A DNA stretch of 64,000 nt from Lepidonotus clava (GCA_936440205.1 OW387147.1:28855629-28919628); one strand, 5' to 3'. Positions 14,020 to 26,335 are shown, counted from the stretch's first letter. Notes: generated from the letters alone by a model not told the origin. Translations and numbers: made by a program.

Positions 14020-14600
14020 TACCCACAGGGTAATCACTGAATTAAAATGCTTAACAGGGTGATCATTGCCTAAACAAAATCTATCAACAGGGTGAATAAT
14101 GCCAGACATGTGTAAACAGGGTGACCATTGCCTGAACTCTGTAAACAGGGTTACCATTGCATCACACCTGTAAACAATGTGACCATTGCCTGACAACTGT
14201 AAACAATGTGACCATTGCCTGACAACTGTTAACAATGTAACCATTGCCTGACACATGTAAACAGGATGACCATTGCCTGATATATGTCAACAGGGTGATC
14301 ATTGCCTGACACCTGCTAACAAAGTGACCATTTCCTGACAGATGTAAACAGTGTGACCATTGCCTGGCACATGTAAACAGGGGGACCATTGCCTGACACA
14401 TGTAAAGAGGATGACCATTACATGACAACTGCAAACAGGAGGACCACTGACTGACACCTGCAAACAGGGTGACCATTGCCTGACACCAATAAACAGGGCG
14501 ACCATTGCCTGACACCAATAAACAGGGTGACCATTGCCTGACACCAATAAACAGGGTGACCATTGCATGACACCTGCAAACAATGTGACCACTGCAAGAT
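14020..14600. repeat. 29-bp minisatellite, about 20 copies
   Basis: A tandem array with an exact 29-base period (for example, unit starts at 14191 and 14220). The consensus is like GACACCTGTAAACAGGG followed by TGACCATTGCCT. Three units make 87 bases, so all frames cycle every 29 codons, which leaves a long open frame on the minus strand. That frame is a by-product of the repeat, not a gene. Confidence 0.9.
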
Positions 14601-17384
14601 GCTTCTACAAGCATGATTTCATTTTCTTAGATGCTTTCAAACTCACGTTGAAACGTATCTGTTAAAAAGCTGCTGACAGCTATGGTTATTTTTTCTGATA
14701 CATGAAAATATGATTTGATTTTAACAAAAGCACTTGACCTTCAATCAGCAAAATGACCAGCCAAAAGCCATCAAGTATTATCATCCCCCCGACTCTACTC
14801 CTACCTGTATGTTTTTTTCTGCAGTGCTGTATTGCCTCCCTCTGCCATGAATACAGAATGTTTTGATTGGTGAGTTTTATCGGCTCCTGTTGTAGCTATT
14901 CCTATAGAAATTTGGACTGCCACCATTAAGCCCTACATTACGGTTTTCTATACTGCAATAACAGACTTTGACGGCCTAAACTGCATTTGGTAATGAGTCT
15001 TCCCTGCCCACTGCCTGCAGTTAACCCTCTCTGAACAGTGGCCAGTTGGTACCAGAGTCGCAGCAGGACAGGCATGCAATACACCAATCGGTAATGATAA
15101 CATTGACAATGGCCGTCATTCAGGGAAATATAATTGGAAGAGGCCGCGGAATTAATTCAAAACAAACCAGTTTTCTCTGTTACCGAATTAATGGGTGCCA
15201 ATAAAGAGAAGGAAAGGATGAATTAAAGTTGTGTTTATTGTAAATTGTTTACCTAACTTTGAATTTGTATTGTTGTTTGCGGCGAGTAATTCGTATGCTG
15301 TTGAATTCAGTGTAGGAAACAGATAAGTAGGATGCTATCTTTAGAATTTTACCATACACCCAGTTATCTCATCCTTATAGCCTCAGAGGCCACAGCTATA
15401 AGTTTCAGTCCATAATAATTATTATTGAAACTTACCCATTGTACAGACAGTTGTATAACATGGCCTTGGCTCTCTAGGACATTCATATAATCGTATAGTG
15501 CAGCTTTATAAAAGTTATTGTATAATCCATGAACCTGTGGATAATAGAAGGGGGATAATAGAACTATATTGGGATGGGCTACTTGGCACTTTAATAGAAT
15601 CTAAGACAGTTATTATCTGATATCAACCCGTCCTCATATAGATTCTTAAAAACGTTATCAAATTATAAGTATAAAAGAAACAGGAATAATTATAGTGAAA
15701 ACGAGAAAAAGACATGTATCTGACGCCGACGCGTTCGATGTCTGGAAACCTCACGTTATCACGTTATACCTGTAGTATAATGATTACCTTCCTGACTTCA
15801 CCCACCCTATGTTTCGCCCAGAATTGATGCATTAACTCATATCGACACACTAAAAGAACGCTTCACTAGAACGTGAGATTTGTTTGTAGCTGGGGGCAGA
15901 GGGGCAGTTCCAAGAATGACCAACCATTTTATAAAGAGGAGAGAAAGACACGATGAATTTTTGCCCATTGTGCCTGGTCATTATGTGGATGAGGGCTGTC
16001 CCATCTTTTACACTCAGGTAACCTTATATGTACTTGCTGTAAATGGCCAATGTAGGGAGAGTGGGAGAGAGGCCTGGTTGTGTCTGCGACTACATGGTGA
16101 TGCTGCATTCCCTCACATATCACCTTACATGCCACCCTCTACAGAACCCTCCGTGCATGCTGCAGGCATGATTCAGCGTGCGTGCATGCACACAGACCCG
16201 GCGGCCACCCTCCCATCCACCCCACTACCCTTCCACCTCACACACCCCTACCTTAGACAACTACATCACCATATGCCGGATCTGGCTGAGATTTTGTAAG
16301 TGAGATGTTAAGCTTCATATGGATGTGGGGGAAGCACCTATTCAACCAAGCGGTGGAGCATTTTGATTGTTGTCGGCCAATATGGCAATGGATATTGCAT
16401 ACAGTATAACCGCATTATGTATTTTATAAGATAGAATGTGTATAATATACTCCTTTCTATTTTACTATTTTAATGTTATTAATTTTAGTCTAACATCTAG
16501 ACTGCTTCTGCTTGTCTAGAGACCTAAATACTGAAGTATATTTCCAAATTTTAAGCAGGGTAATGTATACTGACTAACAATTTACAAGGAAGTAAAATAG
16601 CCGCTTCTGGTTTCTACCTACCCCTCTCCACATGTCGGTCATAATCCTGCCCGTTCTCGGCCTGATCCGAGTAACTCCGAGCGGCTCAGGGCCGGCTTGA
16701 CCCCGTCGCACCGCACACCAGCGGCGCCAGCATCCTGATCGTGTGACTGCACCTGGTTAGGGTTACTGAGGTGTTGTAGGCCGAAATCCGCCTAAACTGA
16801 TGGGTCCACGAGTTCAGTGTCCTCGTTCACCTGCATTTAGGCATTAACGTTGAGCATATTAGGCCTTGTTTATGAGTGCTGGGGCCTAGATGTGGTCGTT
16901 TATATTTAGATTGATTTAAACACAAATGCCGTTGTCCACAATGGTCTAGGCTCCAGTTGCATGCGTTTTACCTTTATATTGTATGATAGTTTTAAAACCT
17001 AGATCTGGCTGGCTGTTCGGATAGACAAGCACAAATGCTGCTAGTCGGTTGGTACTGTCCGTATTCATATGTAAGTTCCAACTCCTAATATGCTTGAATG
17101 AAAACTGGTATTGTTTCAAGGTTTGAACAAATCTGCTCCAGATTTGAATTGTTTCTCCCTACAAGGCCTGGCTACGTACCCAGGTATAAACCTGCACAAG
17201 TTTCGGTGCTCCTACACAAATACCAATAGATGTAGTAGAATCTTTCACACCAATCAAAGCCGGTTCCATAAACTGCATTTGTTAATATGTCCACTCTTCT
17301 TCAGTACTTTGTGATATCAGTTAAATGTCTATACCTAATGGGCACTCAGGGCAGTCTATATACTCCAGCACCTCGCCTCCATGG
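14601..17384. other. Gene-poor host DNA
   Basis: No convincing gene is seen. A plus-strand open frame around 15880-16299 has no recognisable domain and is not called. Confidence 0.5.
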
Positions 17385-17640
17385 TCCTTTTAAGACTGCT
17401 GTGTGCAGGTTGTAGAGTCTTCACACACCCGCCTCCTACACGTGGTCTCCTCCAGTCTCCTCCTCCAGCCGGCCCTTCTCCCGACCCCCAGGGACGCCGT
17501 CGTCTAGGATGCGCATGCGTGCTCGGTGGCCGTCTGTCTGTCTGCGCGCGCAGCACCATAAGACGCCCGCAGTGGAGGCTGGCCACGTGCCAACGGCAGG
17601 GGACGCCCTAGTGGCCAATCGCAGCATTATGGTAGGAGGA
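17385..17640. promoter_or_regulatory. CpG-rich promoter-like block with NRF1, CCAAT and CTCF-like sites
   Basis: A locally GC- and CpG-rich block in AT-richer DNA. It contains an NRF1-like TGCGCATGCGT at 17510-17520, a CCAAT box at 17615-17619, and directly against it a CTCF-core-like sequence on the minus strand (CCACTAGGGCG, 17604-17614). This mix is typical of TATA-less animal promoters. No first exon can be assigned on either side, so the driven gene is unknown. It could also be an isolated CpG island. Confidence 0.45.
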
Positions 17641-17684
17641 AGTAAAAACTTGTAAACAAATGCTTGAGGTACTCAACCCTTTAA

Positions 17685-18487
17685 GGCCTAGGGCTATATC
17701 TGCAAGGGCTATTTTTGGTGTATTTCATGCTTTTTCGGAGACATCCCACATTCAAAAATATTCTAAAATGTCAAAATAGTAAGTGTTGATGTCATTAAGG
17801 TTGAGTTTCTGTTTCCTACAATGCCATTGAATAGTAATTTGCTTGTTCCCTTAGGATTTCATGTGAATTGAAGGAAACCTATAATTCAATGAAATTAATA
17901 GTCTCTAATATTGATATTTTATGAGAAAAAATAGGAAAAATAGAAAATATAAATAAATTATTTTGAAAACCTAACTATAATATAATTTCATCCTGATTCC
18001 AAAATTAGCTTAGATTCAATAGAATCTTCATCGCAGAAAACATTCTAAATAGAATGTTAATGGAACGTTTTCAATGATAAAACCCTTTGTACCTGAATAG
18101 GTGGTTGCCATGGAAACATTGAATCAAACTTTGCCAAATGCAATAGTGAGAATGAATAGCTTAAGACTTAAGCTATAATTAGCTGAAAACGGAAATAGAA
18201 TAGCTTTATTAGATCCAGAGATATTAACTTTTTTGCAATTTTCTTGATAATTGTCATAATATTGACATATGAATACAACTGGCTATATTTCTGTTAATAG
18301 TGGTAGTAGCACATTCCTAAATATGTTTATGAGAGAAGGGGTACTTATGTGTATATGGTGATAACTTCAGTTCTAATCACTCTTTTATCAAGATTTTTTC
18401 ACCTATGTAACCCAAAAGGCCTCTTCTATGGATAACTTTTCATTTATATTTATGTCCGAGGATAGTTATATAAAGGAGAACCTAGTG
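17685..18487. mobile_element. piggyBac-like non-autonomous element (TTAA-flanked)
   Basis: An 803-bp AT-rich segment is bounded by TTAA on both sides (17681-17684 and 18488-18491). The right end reads inward CACTAGGTTCTCC from the TTAA and the left end reads GGCCTAGGGCTA; both contain CTAGG. TTAA target duplication and CCYTAG-like tips are hallmarks of piggyBac elements. There is no transposase frame, so this would be a MITE-like copy. The terminal match is short and the call is tentative. Confidence 0.4.
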
Positions 18488-18491
18488 TTAA

Positions 18492-20059
18492 AAGGCAGAT
18501 GGGCAATCATTTTATACATAAATATCAGGAATCCTCAAAGAGGAGATTGACAATAATGTGGCCATAAATTATACCGGCCACCATAATACAAAATATGTAT
18601 TGCTATATATATATAGAGAGAGAGTTCTAGTCAACCATTTTCAATTATATTTGAACCATCCCTAATATCCAATGAATGGAGCTTTCTTCCTAAACCTGCA
18701 TTAAGAATAAGATAAAAACCGTCCACACGATCATTTCAATTATAAAAACCTGAAATATGAACATCTTAAGTAAGTTGTCGTGCTTTTCTTCCTGCTTCGT
18801 GTGTTCTCTGTAAACGTGGTGCTCATCTTATCCCTCATATCCTGGTAGGTATACTGATCATATAATTAAGCTTGTCCCACTCCGAGGAGGAACATAGGGG
18901 GAAAATAGTTCCTCCATCAGTTGGTCATTTATTCCCCTCTGAATGGTAATGTAATGTATGGGACACAATTTACTTATGCACGTACTAGGATCGGAGTGTG
19001 GGCCCTGAAACTTAGACTATTGGGATGTTGGCTGTATAGCATAAGCATTATCATTACAATAATAACACTAACAAGCATATACATTAATTGATTAAATGCT
19101 ATGTACTGTATAATACTGTATAAGTGATTTTAGTTAGAGAGAAAAAACTTGATTTCATTTAACACCTTAACGTCATGCACTGCCTCAACTAATCCATAAG
19201 TACTTTCCATTTCCTGTTACATTTGCGTGACCTTTTGTAAAGAGCTAGGTAGTTTTAAGAAATAAATAAGATCCTTTCTCATTTTACTAATGGATATATC
19301 GGTAGTGCAACTTCCAACATCCAGGGGCTGTCATTTGATGAATGAAATCCTGCCACTCAACACCTTAGGGAAGGTCAGTTCTCACATTTAGCTAACATCT
19401 TGCTTGAAAGCCTTCTTCTCTTTAAGTGTCCTTATCAATTCACGACTGATTGTATTTGTTATGGTATGCTTGGTGAATTCACAGAGAACGCATTAAACAT
19501 AGGCGATTAGTACACGGTCGAAATGCACTAATCACAAATACAGCGATGTTTCCACTAGTTTACTTTCCTATCAATTCCGAAATCATCTGCCAGTAAAATA
19601 TGCTATTACTCAACTCTGGTGCAGGACTGGTATCTATTTGTGGTCGATGTGTTGGCATGAATCATATAGGGTATAAAGGCAACGCTCCAGATTGTCATAT
19701 GTAATATATATAAATATAGATTGAATCAATGATTCACGCTGGTGTTTATGTAATCATTGGTCTGCTCACTCTGATTTCAGCCATTGTGAGGGGCTATTTA
19801 TACAGGATCAGACCGTTGGGACTTCATGGTCGAACCTAATGCTGTCTGATACGGTTAACTAACCAATCTCCCAACTCTGGCAACAACAGTTTGCTTTAGT
19901 TAACTCTACTTTGAAATGTGATTATTTTCCATTCATTTCTTTTCAAGGAGTCTTTGGAAAATGCTGGCTTCTTTATCCATTCAAGCTAGTGGTCTATTTT
20001 TGAATGTAGGGCCATCATTTCCAAATTTACTGTCTTATGTATATGTGACGTTCTCTGGT
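18492..20059. other. Gene-poor AT-rich host DNA
   Basis: Nothing recognisable apart from a short TA/GA microsatellite near 18605-18626. Confidence 0.5.
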
Positions 20060-20810
20060 AAGTCGGGGTTGCCGATTCTTACGACAGAGGAACGTGGGGG
20101 TTGTTCGGGTCTCGGGGCGGACGGGGAATCCGGGCCAAGAACCGAGATGTGTTTCTAGAGTCATGCCTCGCGCACGAGGGGGGGCTGAGCGAATCGATCG
20201 GGAATCGGCACTCGATGTCGACGGAGGACTGCGGGGGAGGGAAATTATGGTAGGGGTACGGGTCGGCCGGGGGGCGGTCCACCCCTGAGTTCCGGTCCGC
20301 GGGGGCGACGGGCCGACGGTCGCCTATTGTTTGGTAGCGTGGGGCCGAGCACGCCGCGCCCTCGTCCCCGCGGACTTCGCTCCCTCGTTCCGCTCCCCAT
20401 GTCTTCGTACCATACTACGCCTCGGTTTCCGGTACTACTTCGGGCCTTCGTGCCCTACTCCGTTCCCTCGTTCCTCGTTCTTCGGGCCTTCGGGCCCCTT
20501 ACCCTATGTTTCTACTACCTATCTCGGACTTCGGCTGTTTTGTCCTAACTTCGGCTTAATTACTCTATTCGGCTCATCTTTAGTGGTTGTTTCAGGAAAG
20601 AGGACACGTCTGGACACCAGGAGAACTGTTAAAGAACTCTGTTTATTCGGGCCTCACCGCCCCTTTATATACTAGAGAGGTCAGCCCTGATTGGCTGCCT
20701 TCGGTCACGTGACCTACAACTGACGTCACTTCCGGTTTATATATTCCGTTTCCGGTTTACATTTCACTTCCGGTTTACATATTTCCGGGTTTCGTTCCAT
20801 TACGTTTTCG
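20060..20810 (-). promoter_or_regulatory. Minus-strand TATA promoter-like block with CpG-rich downstream DNA
   Basis: Read on the minus strand, several CCGGAAG/ACCGGAA ETS-like sites (about 20725-20790) are followed by a CRE (TGACGTCA, about 20720), an E-box CACGTG (about 20706), a CCAAT box (about 20690) and TATATAAA (20664-20671). Downstream, toward lower coordinates, lies some 600 bases of CpG-rich DNA with GGCCCGAAG-type repeats and a proline-rich open frame near 20079-20282. The order of elements is that of a strong polymerase II promoter. It could be a host gene's promoter with its first exon, or an LTR-type fossil. An AATAAA about 20 bases past the TATA box keeps the second option open, but no second copy of it lies in the window. 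Confidence 0.4.
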
Positions 20811-20955
20811 TTATTCGTTCTTTACATATTCGTTATTCGTTCTTTACATATTCGTTCTTTACATCTATTTCGTTCTTCGTTCTTTACATATTCGTTCTTT
20901 ACATCTATTTCGTTCTTCGTTCTTTACATATTCGTTCTTTACATCTATTTCTATT
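20811..20955. repeat. 40-bp tandem repeat (TTCGTTCTTTACAT)
   Basis: About three copies of a 40-bp unit made of TTCGTTCTTTACAT subunits lie directly upstream of the minus-strand promoter-like block. Confidence 0.8.
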
Positions 20956-21689
20956 ATTACCTTATTTCTATTATTTTAACCTCTATGTATTTTGGCTGAA
21001 TAGCCGTTCATCACATATAGTTTTACTACTTATGACGTTTAACAAGCCGTAAGGGATGTTCCTCTATGTTACTATAACTGTCATCACATATTGCGAAATA
21101 TTACATAATCTTATCTTTTTTATTCAAATAAATTCCAAACGATTTCTAGTCCAATGTATAGTTCATTTCAACTTAGTGAAATTTAATTTAGTGAGGGACT
21201 TCATAGAGAGCTGATGTTGTTCAATTTCTAATTACATTAATTCTCAATTGATTTTCAATGTAAAAATCATTATGTCACATGGCCTCCAATTTCTGACATT
21301 TGAAAGATATTCATATTTGGTATATCAGATATACAGATTCTGTCATACAGCCATATAATAATAATAATAGTGTCATGCTGGCCTATTTCTCATGCCGACT
21401 GACAGCAGTTAAATGAACAGGTTATTCTTGTGTAAATAAAATTATAATTTATATGTAGGCCAATCTTCTTAGATGGATGTGGTTATTTCTTTTATTCTAA
21501 TAAGTTTATGCATCTGAATATTGCAGATGACTTGCTGTACATCCCTTCCGACCCTAATTCCAAACATAACTATACCAATAGATTTTGATAGATCTGCACA
21601 CTAGCTGTTTCTTTTAGCAAATTATGCTCTTCTTTATCAGGTACGGTACTTTTGAATTCCTAGCTTTATTCACTGGTGTTCAATGGTCG

Positions 21690-21935
21690 CAATTTTACAA
21701 TCTTACGAAAGCAAAACCCAAAAGCAATGCAAATCATGGATGCAGAGGCGAGGATCAATATTTGGGAGACGTAGCACATACATCCCCACTCTCAGACCAA
21801 TATGCAGTAGGTGTAAGAGGACGATTCCTGGTCCCCACACTCACTGGGCGATTCAGCACTTTGCCAACCGTCGCCTATGGAATCGCGTATGGAATCAGCA
21901 AGAGAATTTCAAATTTTCTCGAATAGCAAGTATAC
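21690..21935 (+). pseudogene. Tc1/mariner transposase fragment
   Basis: A short plus-strand frame contains a stretch resembling the part of Tc1/mariner transposases just before the catalytic DES motif: an arginine-rich RP.R.P segment, then HTHWAIQHF, then RRLWNRVW, where functional copies have W..VLFSDES. The sequence is about 80 residues long against about 340 for a full transposase, and the DES motif itself is not preserved. No terminal inverted repeats are seen. It is a decayed fragment of a plain DNA transposon; the assignment rests on this pattern only. Confidence 0.35.
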
Positions 21936-22750
21936 ATAAAAAGTATGATCACATAACTTAACACCCGCTTCAATTTTTGTTATTAATGCAGTGTTGCAGG
22001 CCACTTGATATTGGTTAAATGTGTAGTCAAAGGCCAAGTAAAGAAAAAAATGACGCTTAGTTTATCAGTTTGTCTTCCTATCTTTCCCTGTCCCCAATTA
22101 AAAAAGACAAAAGATCCAGGGCCGCATACTCTGTATGTACAAAGAGTGATCTCTGGTTACCCGCAGCTAAGGGACCAAGGCCCTGGATGGCAGTTCCTTG
22201 AACGCCTGAGATAAAGTAAACCTATCATAAGTGTTGTACAAGTATTGCTGTATATTATATACCAATGCCAAAATACATTACGAATACTAACTGGACACTG
22301 CCATTCAGTATATTTGGTGTATTGGCACAGTGGGCAGTATTTCTTAGTACGGCCCACTCTGCAGGCTTATGGTGAAACATTCTCCTCGTTCTAACTTACT
22401 AGATAATGTCTACAACTAATTTCTGATTCGATAGAAAGGAAGAATACATCAAAATGTGCATTCGCCACGCTCACTTTATTAGGCTATGTTGTCTCCTAAC
22501 AAAGATACAGGCCTAACTGCAATGTCGTCTGCTGCACTCAGTGCTAAGCGCAGGACCACTCTGTCCCTGCTCCCGGCCAGTCCGCGCGCTGCAGGGGTGC
22601 CTCAGGGAGAATGACAGTGCGAGTGTACTCAGTGTGTGGTGTGCTCTCTCCGACGTCTGCGCCCTGCTGCCGGCCCGATACGGCCCACTCTGCTCCGCTC
22701 GTAAAATGCACTTATTTATTGAATTACACACAAATTATGATATATAATAT

Positions 22751-22901
22751 AAGGAAAACTAACCTCGGATGATGGTACGACCCTGAATACTCGGTGGGAC
22801 ATCAGAAAAAGTCCTGCCCTCGGCCTAACGGCCTCGAGCAGGACATTTTCGATGCCCACCTCGTATTCAGGGTCGTACCATCATCCTCTGTTAGTTTTCC
22901 T
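22751..22901. mobile_element. Foldback MITE, near-perfect hairpin
   Basis: An inverted repeat of about 70 bases per arm. The left arm runs from AAGGAAAACTAAC through GGTACGACCCTGAATAC to GTCCTGCC; the right arm is its reverse complement, ending GTTAGTTTTCCT. A diverged copy lies 400 bases away. No protein coding. Confidence 0.75.
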
Positions 22902-23171
22902 ATAATACTGCCCACCTTGCTCCACTATGTATTATTTTGTAAATTCCGAATGGATTGCATGATTATATTTTTTAATCTCAGGTAAAATAATGCTATCTGA
23001 TTTAATGGAGCTTTGTAAAAGCCTAAAATTTGAAAGAAAATCAAGAATCGTAGGGTAAAATGGTTGATACCATTTAAGTGTGTGCATAGTCAGTACATTT
23101 CGATACTGCCCACTTTGTTCCACCTGTATTTTCCTATTTTCCTTATGATTCACAAAATGTAGTATGTAATA

Positions 23172-23335
23172 TAAAGGAAACCATCCTCAGACAAAAGTAT
23201 GACCCTGAATACTCTGTGGGACATCAGAAAAACTACAGCCCTCAGCCTAACAGCCTCAGGCAGTAATTTCTTTATGCCAACCTCGTATTAAGGGTTATAA
23301 TTAAACTCAGGTAGTTTTCCCTTTATAAAGTGATG
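23172..23335. mobile_element. Second, diverged copy of the foldback MITE
   Basis: Contains ATGACCCTGAATACTCTGTG, GGACATCAGAAAA, CAGCCTAACAGCCTCAG and a terminal GTAGTTTTCC, matching the 22751-22901 hairpin with many differences. GCCCACYTTGYTCCAC also recurs near 22682, 22910 and 23106, so the copies lie in a locally duplicated neighbourhood. Confidence 0.6.
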
Positions 23336-24260
23336 TTTGATGCAGGTTCTATAAGCTGATAAGGGCAACCAAAACGCAAACTCCTTTAAGGATAGATAAG
23401 GAGGAAGGAATATAATTTGGTACACATGCATGGAATTTTTAATAGTTTCCACTTTCGAATAGATTATATACGTTTTGTATGACAATTCCGAGTATCTGGT
23501 GTTTTGCTTTGTACATGTTTTAGTAGTGTATTTTTTAAATGTAAAACGCATTGATCTATAACTCAAACTGAAATTCATAATTTCCGGTTCAAATGATGCA
23601 TTTTGAGTTATCGAAATTGTAAAAGCAAACGTGCCTGGATGCAGCATAGCGCCCCGAGATCCTCTAACTATAGTTACACAGACAGCCACTTCCAATTTCC
23701 CATCAAAATGAAGTCCAATAACTGACTTTGGCCGTGTATTTTCTTTGTCTGAGGTTAATATGACATATACCTCTGAGTTTTATGTCCCTACCAGGTGTTC
23801 TGCGCTTATATGCATGTCTTATACAGACACCGACACATGAGCGTTTTCTAAGTAGTATATGAAACAAAGGCTTGATGAATCATTAAGGTTAGACCATGGT
23901 TCTAGGACATTATAGATCTACCCCCTGGACATTTATCCCCCCCACGTTATAGTGAAGAGGAAATTTTGAGAATGTAAAAACAGCTTTGTGATCCATATCT
24001 ACTATTTTATGAATGTTAGAATCAAGAGTTATGAGAATGAACAGAGTTTAGATAGTGTTTAGTTTGTGTGTAAGGTAAAACGTATGTGCAACATAAATGG
24101 TTTAAAAAGTACATTTCTGAATCAATCACTTCTTTATTTCCAAAGTTACTATACAAACCAATGAAATGTCAATGTCTAATAAGTCAAGAGTTCTCACTCG
24201 TGTCAAACTAATAATAATAATAATGATAATGTGACCAGCTCTGCGAATTTGGGGCCTATT
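23336..24260. other. Host DNA left of the Polinton
   Basis: No gene is recognised. An (AAT)n run sits near 24208-24226. Confidence 0.5.
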
Positions 24261-24266
24261 AATATA
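24261..24266. repeat. Left target-site duplication AATATA
   Basis: AATATA immediately precedes the element's AGTAGTA terminus and is repeated exactly after the other terminus at 53404-53409. Polintons generate 6-bp duplications on insertion. Confidence 0.75.
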
Positions 24267-24394
24267 AGTAGTAAACCCCAAGGTCGAGTTCAACTCGTGG
24301 CGCGAAATGCGCAGGGTTTATCGGCTCTAGCTAGGGCTCATTTATGCGCGCATTTCGCGCCAACGAGTTGAACTCGACCTTGGGGTTTACTACT
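24267..24394. repeat. Palindromic left terminus of the Polinton
   Basis: A 128-bp hairpin. The arms 24267-24312 and 24348-24394 are reverse complements over 46-47 bases with a single one-base length difference, around a 35-base loop. Both outer ends carry AGTAGTAAACCCC. The left arm is the element terminus, and the right arm is the same terminus inverted. Only the outer side has the AATATA flank. Confidence 0.85.
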
Positions 24395-26335
24395 CACGGC
24401 TAAGGAAAATTATTTTAATCTAGAGCAACCTAGCCTAGTGAGTAGTAATTAATACAGCTTTTACGAGGTGCAGACAGCGAAGCATCCGAAAGTTATATCC
24501 ATTTCGTGTAGTCTTAATGAGATTTAAGATTTGCTTTAGTATAAATAGTTAATTTGTATGTATTTATTTACTAAATATCATATAAGTTTATTTCAATATC
24601 GAAAATAAATTGAAATATACTATATTATCGAAAATAAATTGAAATATACTATATTAATTTAGTTTCAATTTTAGTCATAAATTGAAAGAAACCTGTTCGA
24701 GACTACGTTTACGTTCTCTTGTCATTCTAGTTGCACAAAACCGATTTCAAATAATCTTGTCATTCTAGTTGCACAAAACTGATTTCAAATAACCTATCTT
24801 CTAAATCAATAAATTTGATAACCCTGCTTGTAGCCTCTCATGTTGTTGACGAGAAAACGTCATCGCTTTTCGTGTATTTCGTGTAGTCTTAATCTCGTTA
24901 AGATTTGCTTGTATTTACTAAATATCATATAAGTTTATTTCAATATCGAAAATAAAATTGAAATTAAACGTATATTAAAAATGGTGTTTCTATATAATAA
25001 CAAAAAACATAAATCATAAATTGTGGTTATGTTCATATTTAATTTCATTTTTGTACATTCACATCTCCTTGGATTTTCACAAGTATTGATTGCATCTCCT
25101 TGGATTTCATTTTTGTACATTCACATCTCCTTGGATTTCATCACAAGTATCACATCTCCTTGGATTTCATAAGTACAATACATGTTGTAAGTTCTTTTGT
25201 ATTACAAACATAACCTTTTTGTTGTATTACAAACATAACCTTTTTGTTGTAATAACCTTTTTTATTAAAAAGCGCATCTACCTTTAAGTAAATTATAGAA
25301 ACTTTACAGGTACAGGTTTATTTATTATTCAATTTAATTATTTTATAAATGTTATAGGTAACTCGGCTTGAATCTACTTACATTCTAACAGTTTTAATAT
25401 TTCAACAATTTTAATATTTCAACATCAGTAACCACTCTTAACAGTTTTAATATTTCAACATCAGTAATCACTCTTAGCAGTTTTTATTTCAACATTTAAT
25501 ATTTCAACATCAGTAACCAAACTTAACGTGACCTTATTTATACTCAGTAGATTTAAATGTACTTAACCAAAGACTATAATGGCATTTGTTTCAAGGCTTC
25601 ATCCTTTAAACAATTAAGTCCTTATTAGTCCAGTTTAAGTAACCGTACATCTGTAGTCGCCAAAACTTGAGCTCAAGGCAATCGCGCTGGAAGGCACTTC
25701 TGCTAACCATCGTAATAACCTTTAAGCGAGCTTCATTCACGGCGAGCCAAGGTCCAGTCACTTCTCATAGCAACCCCAGGACCGCCAGTCAAGGTTACTT
25801 CTTTCATCTACTGGTGAGCCAAGGTCCAGTCACTTCTCATAGCAACCCCAGGACCACCAGTCAAGGTACCACCAGTCAAGGTTACTTCTTTCATCTACTG
25901 ATCAGTCCAGTTGTAAAGCTCATGGTAACCGCGCTGGAAGACTTCTGCTTTCCATCGTGATAACCTTTACATACAACTTCATTAGTCACACAGTTTAGGT
26001 TACACTTTAGTCAACTATCACATAGGTTGACTACACAAATTTAAAATTATAATACAAATTTAAAATTATAATACATGTTAAAATTTTAAAAGGTTGAAGA
26101 CAAACAATTTTTAAATAATATAAAAATTTAAAACTTAAATCAAATAATAATATTAAAAACATTTCTTAAATTCAAGCCGAGCATACTTATAACAAATTAT
26201 TATTTTATTATAACAAAATAAATTACTAATACTAATATTAACCTGTAAACTTTCTTTATTTACTTTAGCAAAATAATTTATATAAATTCTTGTAACCTTA
26301 GCTAGTTTTCAAACATAAAATATTTGCATACATGA
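24395..26335. other. Noncoding left arm of the Polinton with direct repeats
   Basis: Very AT-rich with several families of short direct repeats: a duplicated CATTTCGTGTAGTCTTAAT module (about 24500 and 24876), CATTCTAGTTGCACAAAAC twice (24723-24785), CACATCTCCTTGGATTTCA several times (25062-25170), ATTACAAACATAACC twice (25200-25250), AGTTTTAATATTTCAACATC repeats (25390-25515), and a 72-bp unit containing GAGCCAAGGTCCAGTCAC twice (25744-25890). No gene is seen. The position matches the subterminal noncoding zone of such elements. Confidence 0.7.

Noticed and set aside
14162-14614. 150-codon minus-strand frame
   Set aside because: Entirely a translation of the 29-bp minisatellite.
15880-16299. 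139-codon plus-strand open frame
   Set aside because: No domain, no splice context, an overlapping frame on the other strand and ordinary host composition. Probably chance.
20060-21015. Full LTR retroelement
   Set aside because: Promoter-like order and an AATAAA are present, but there is no second terminal copy, no clear primer site and no reverse transcriptase.
22513-22747. Short overlapping frames in a GC-rich patch
   Set aside because: Overlapping on both strands with repeated CACTCTGCTCC-type sequence; no protein is supported.
24441-24480. Alternative left terminus of the Polinton at a second AGTAGTA
   Set aside because: Its flank does not match any sequence at the right end, whereas the 24267 terminus has the exact AATATA match.
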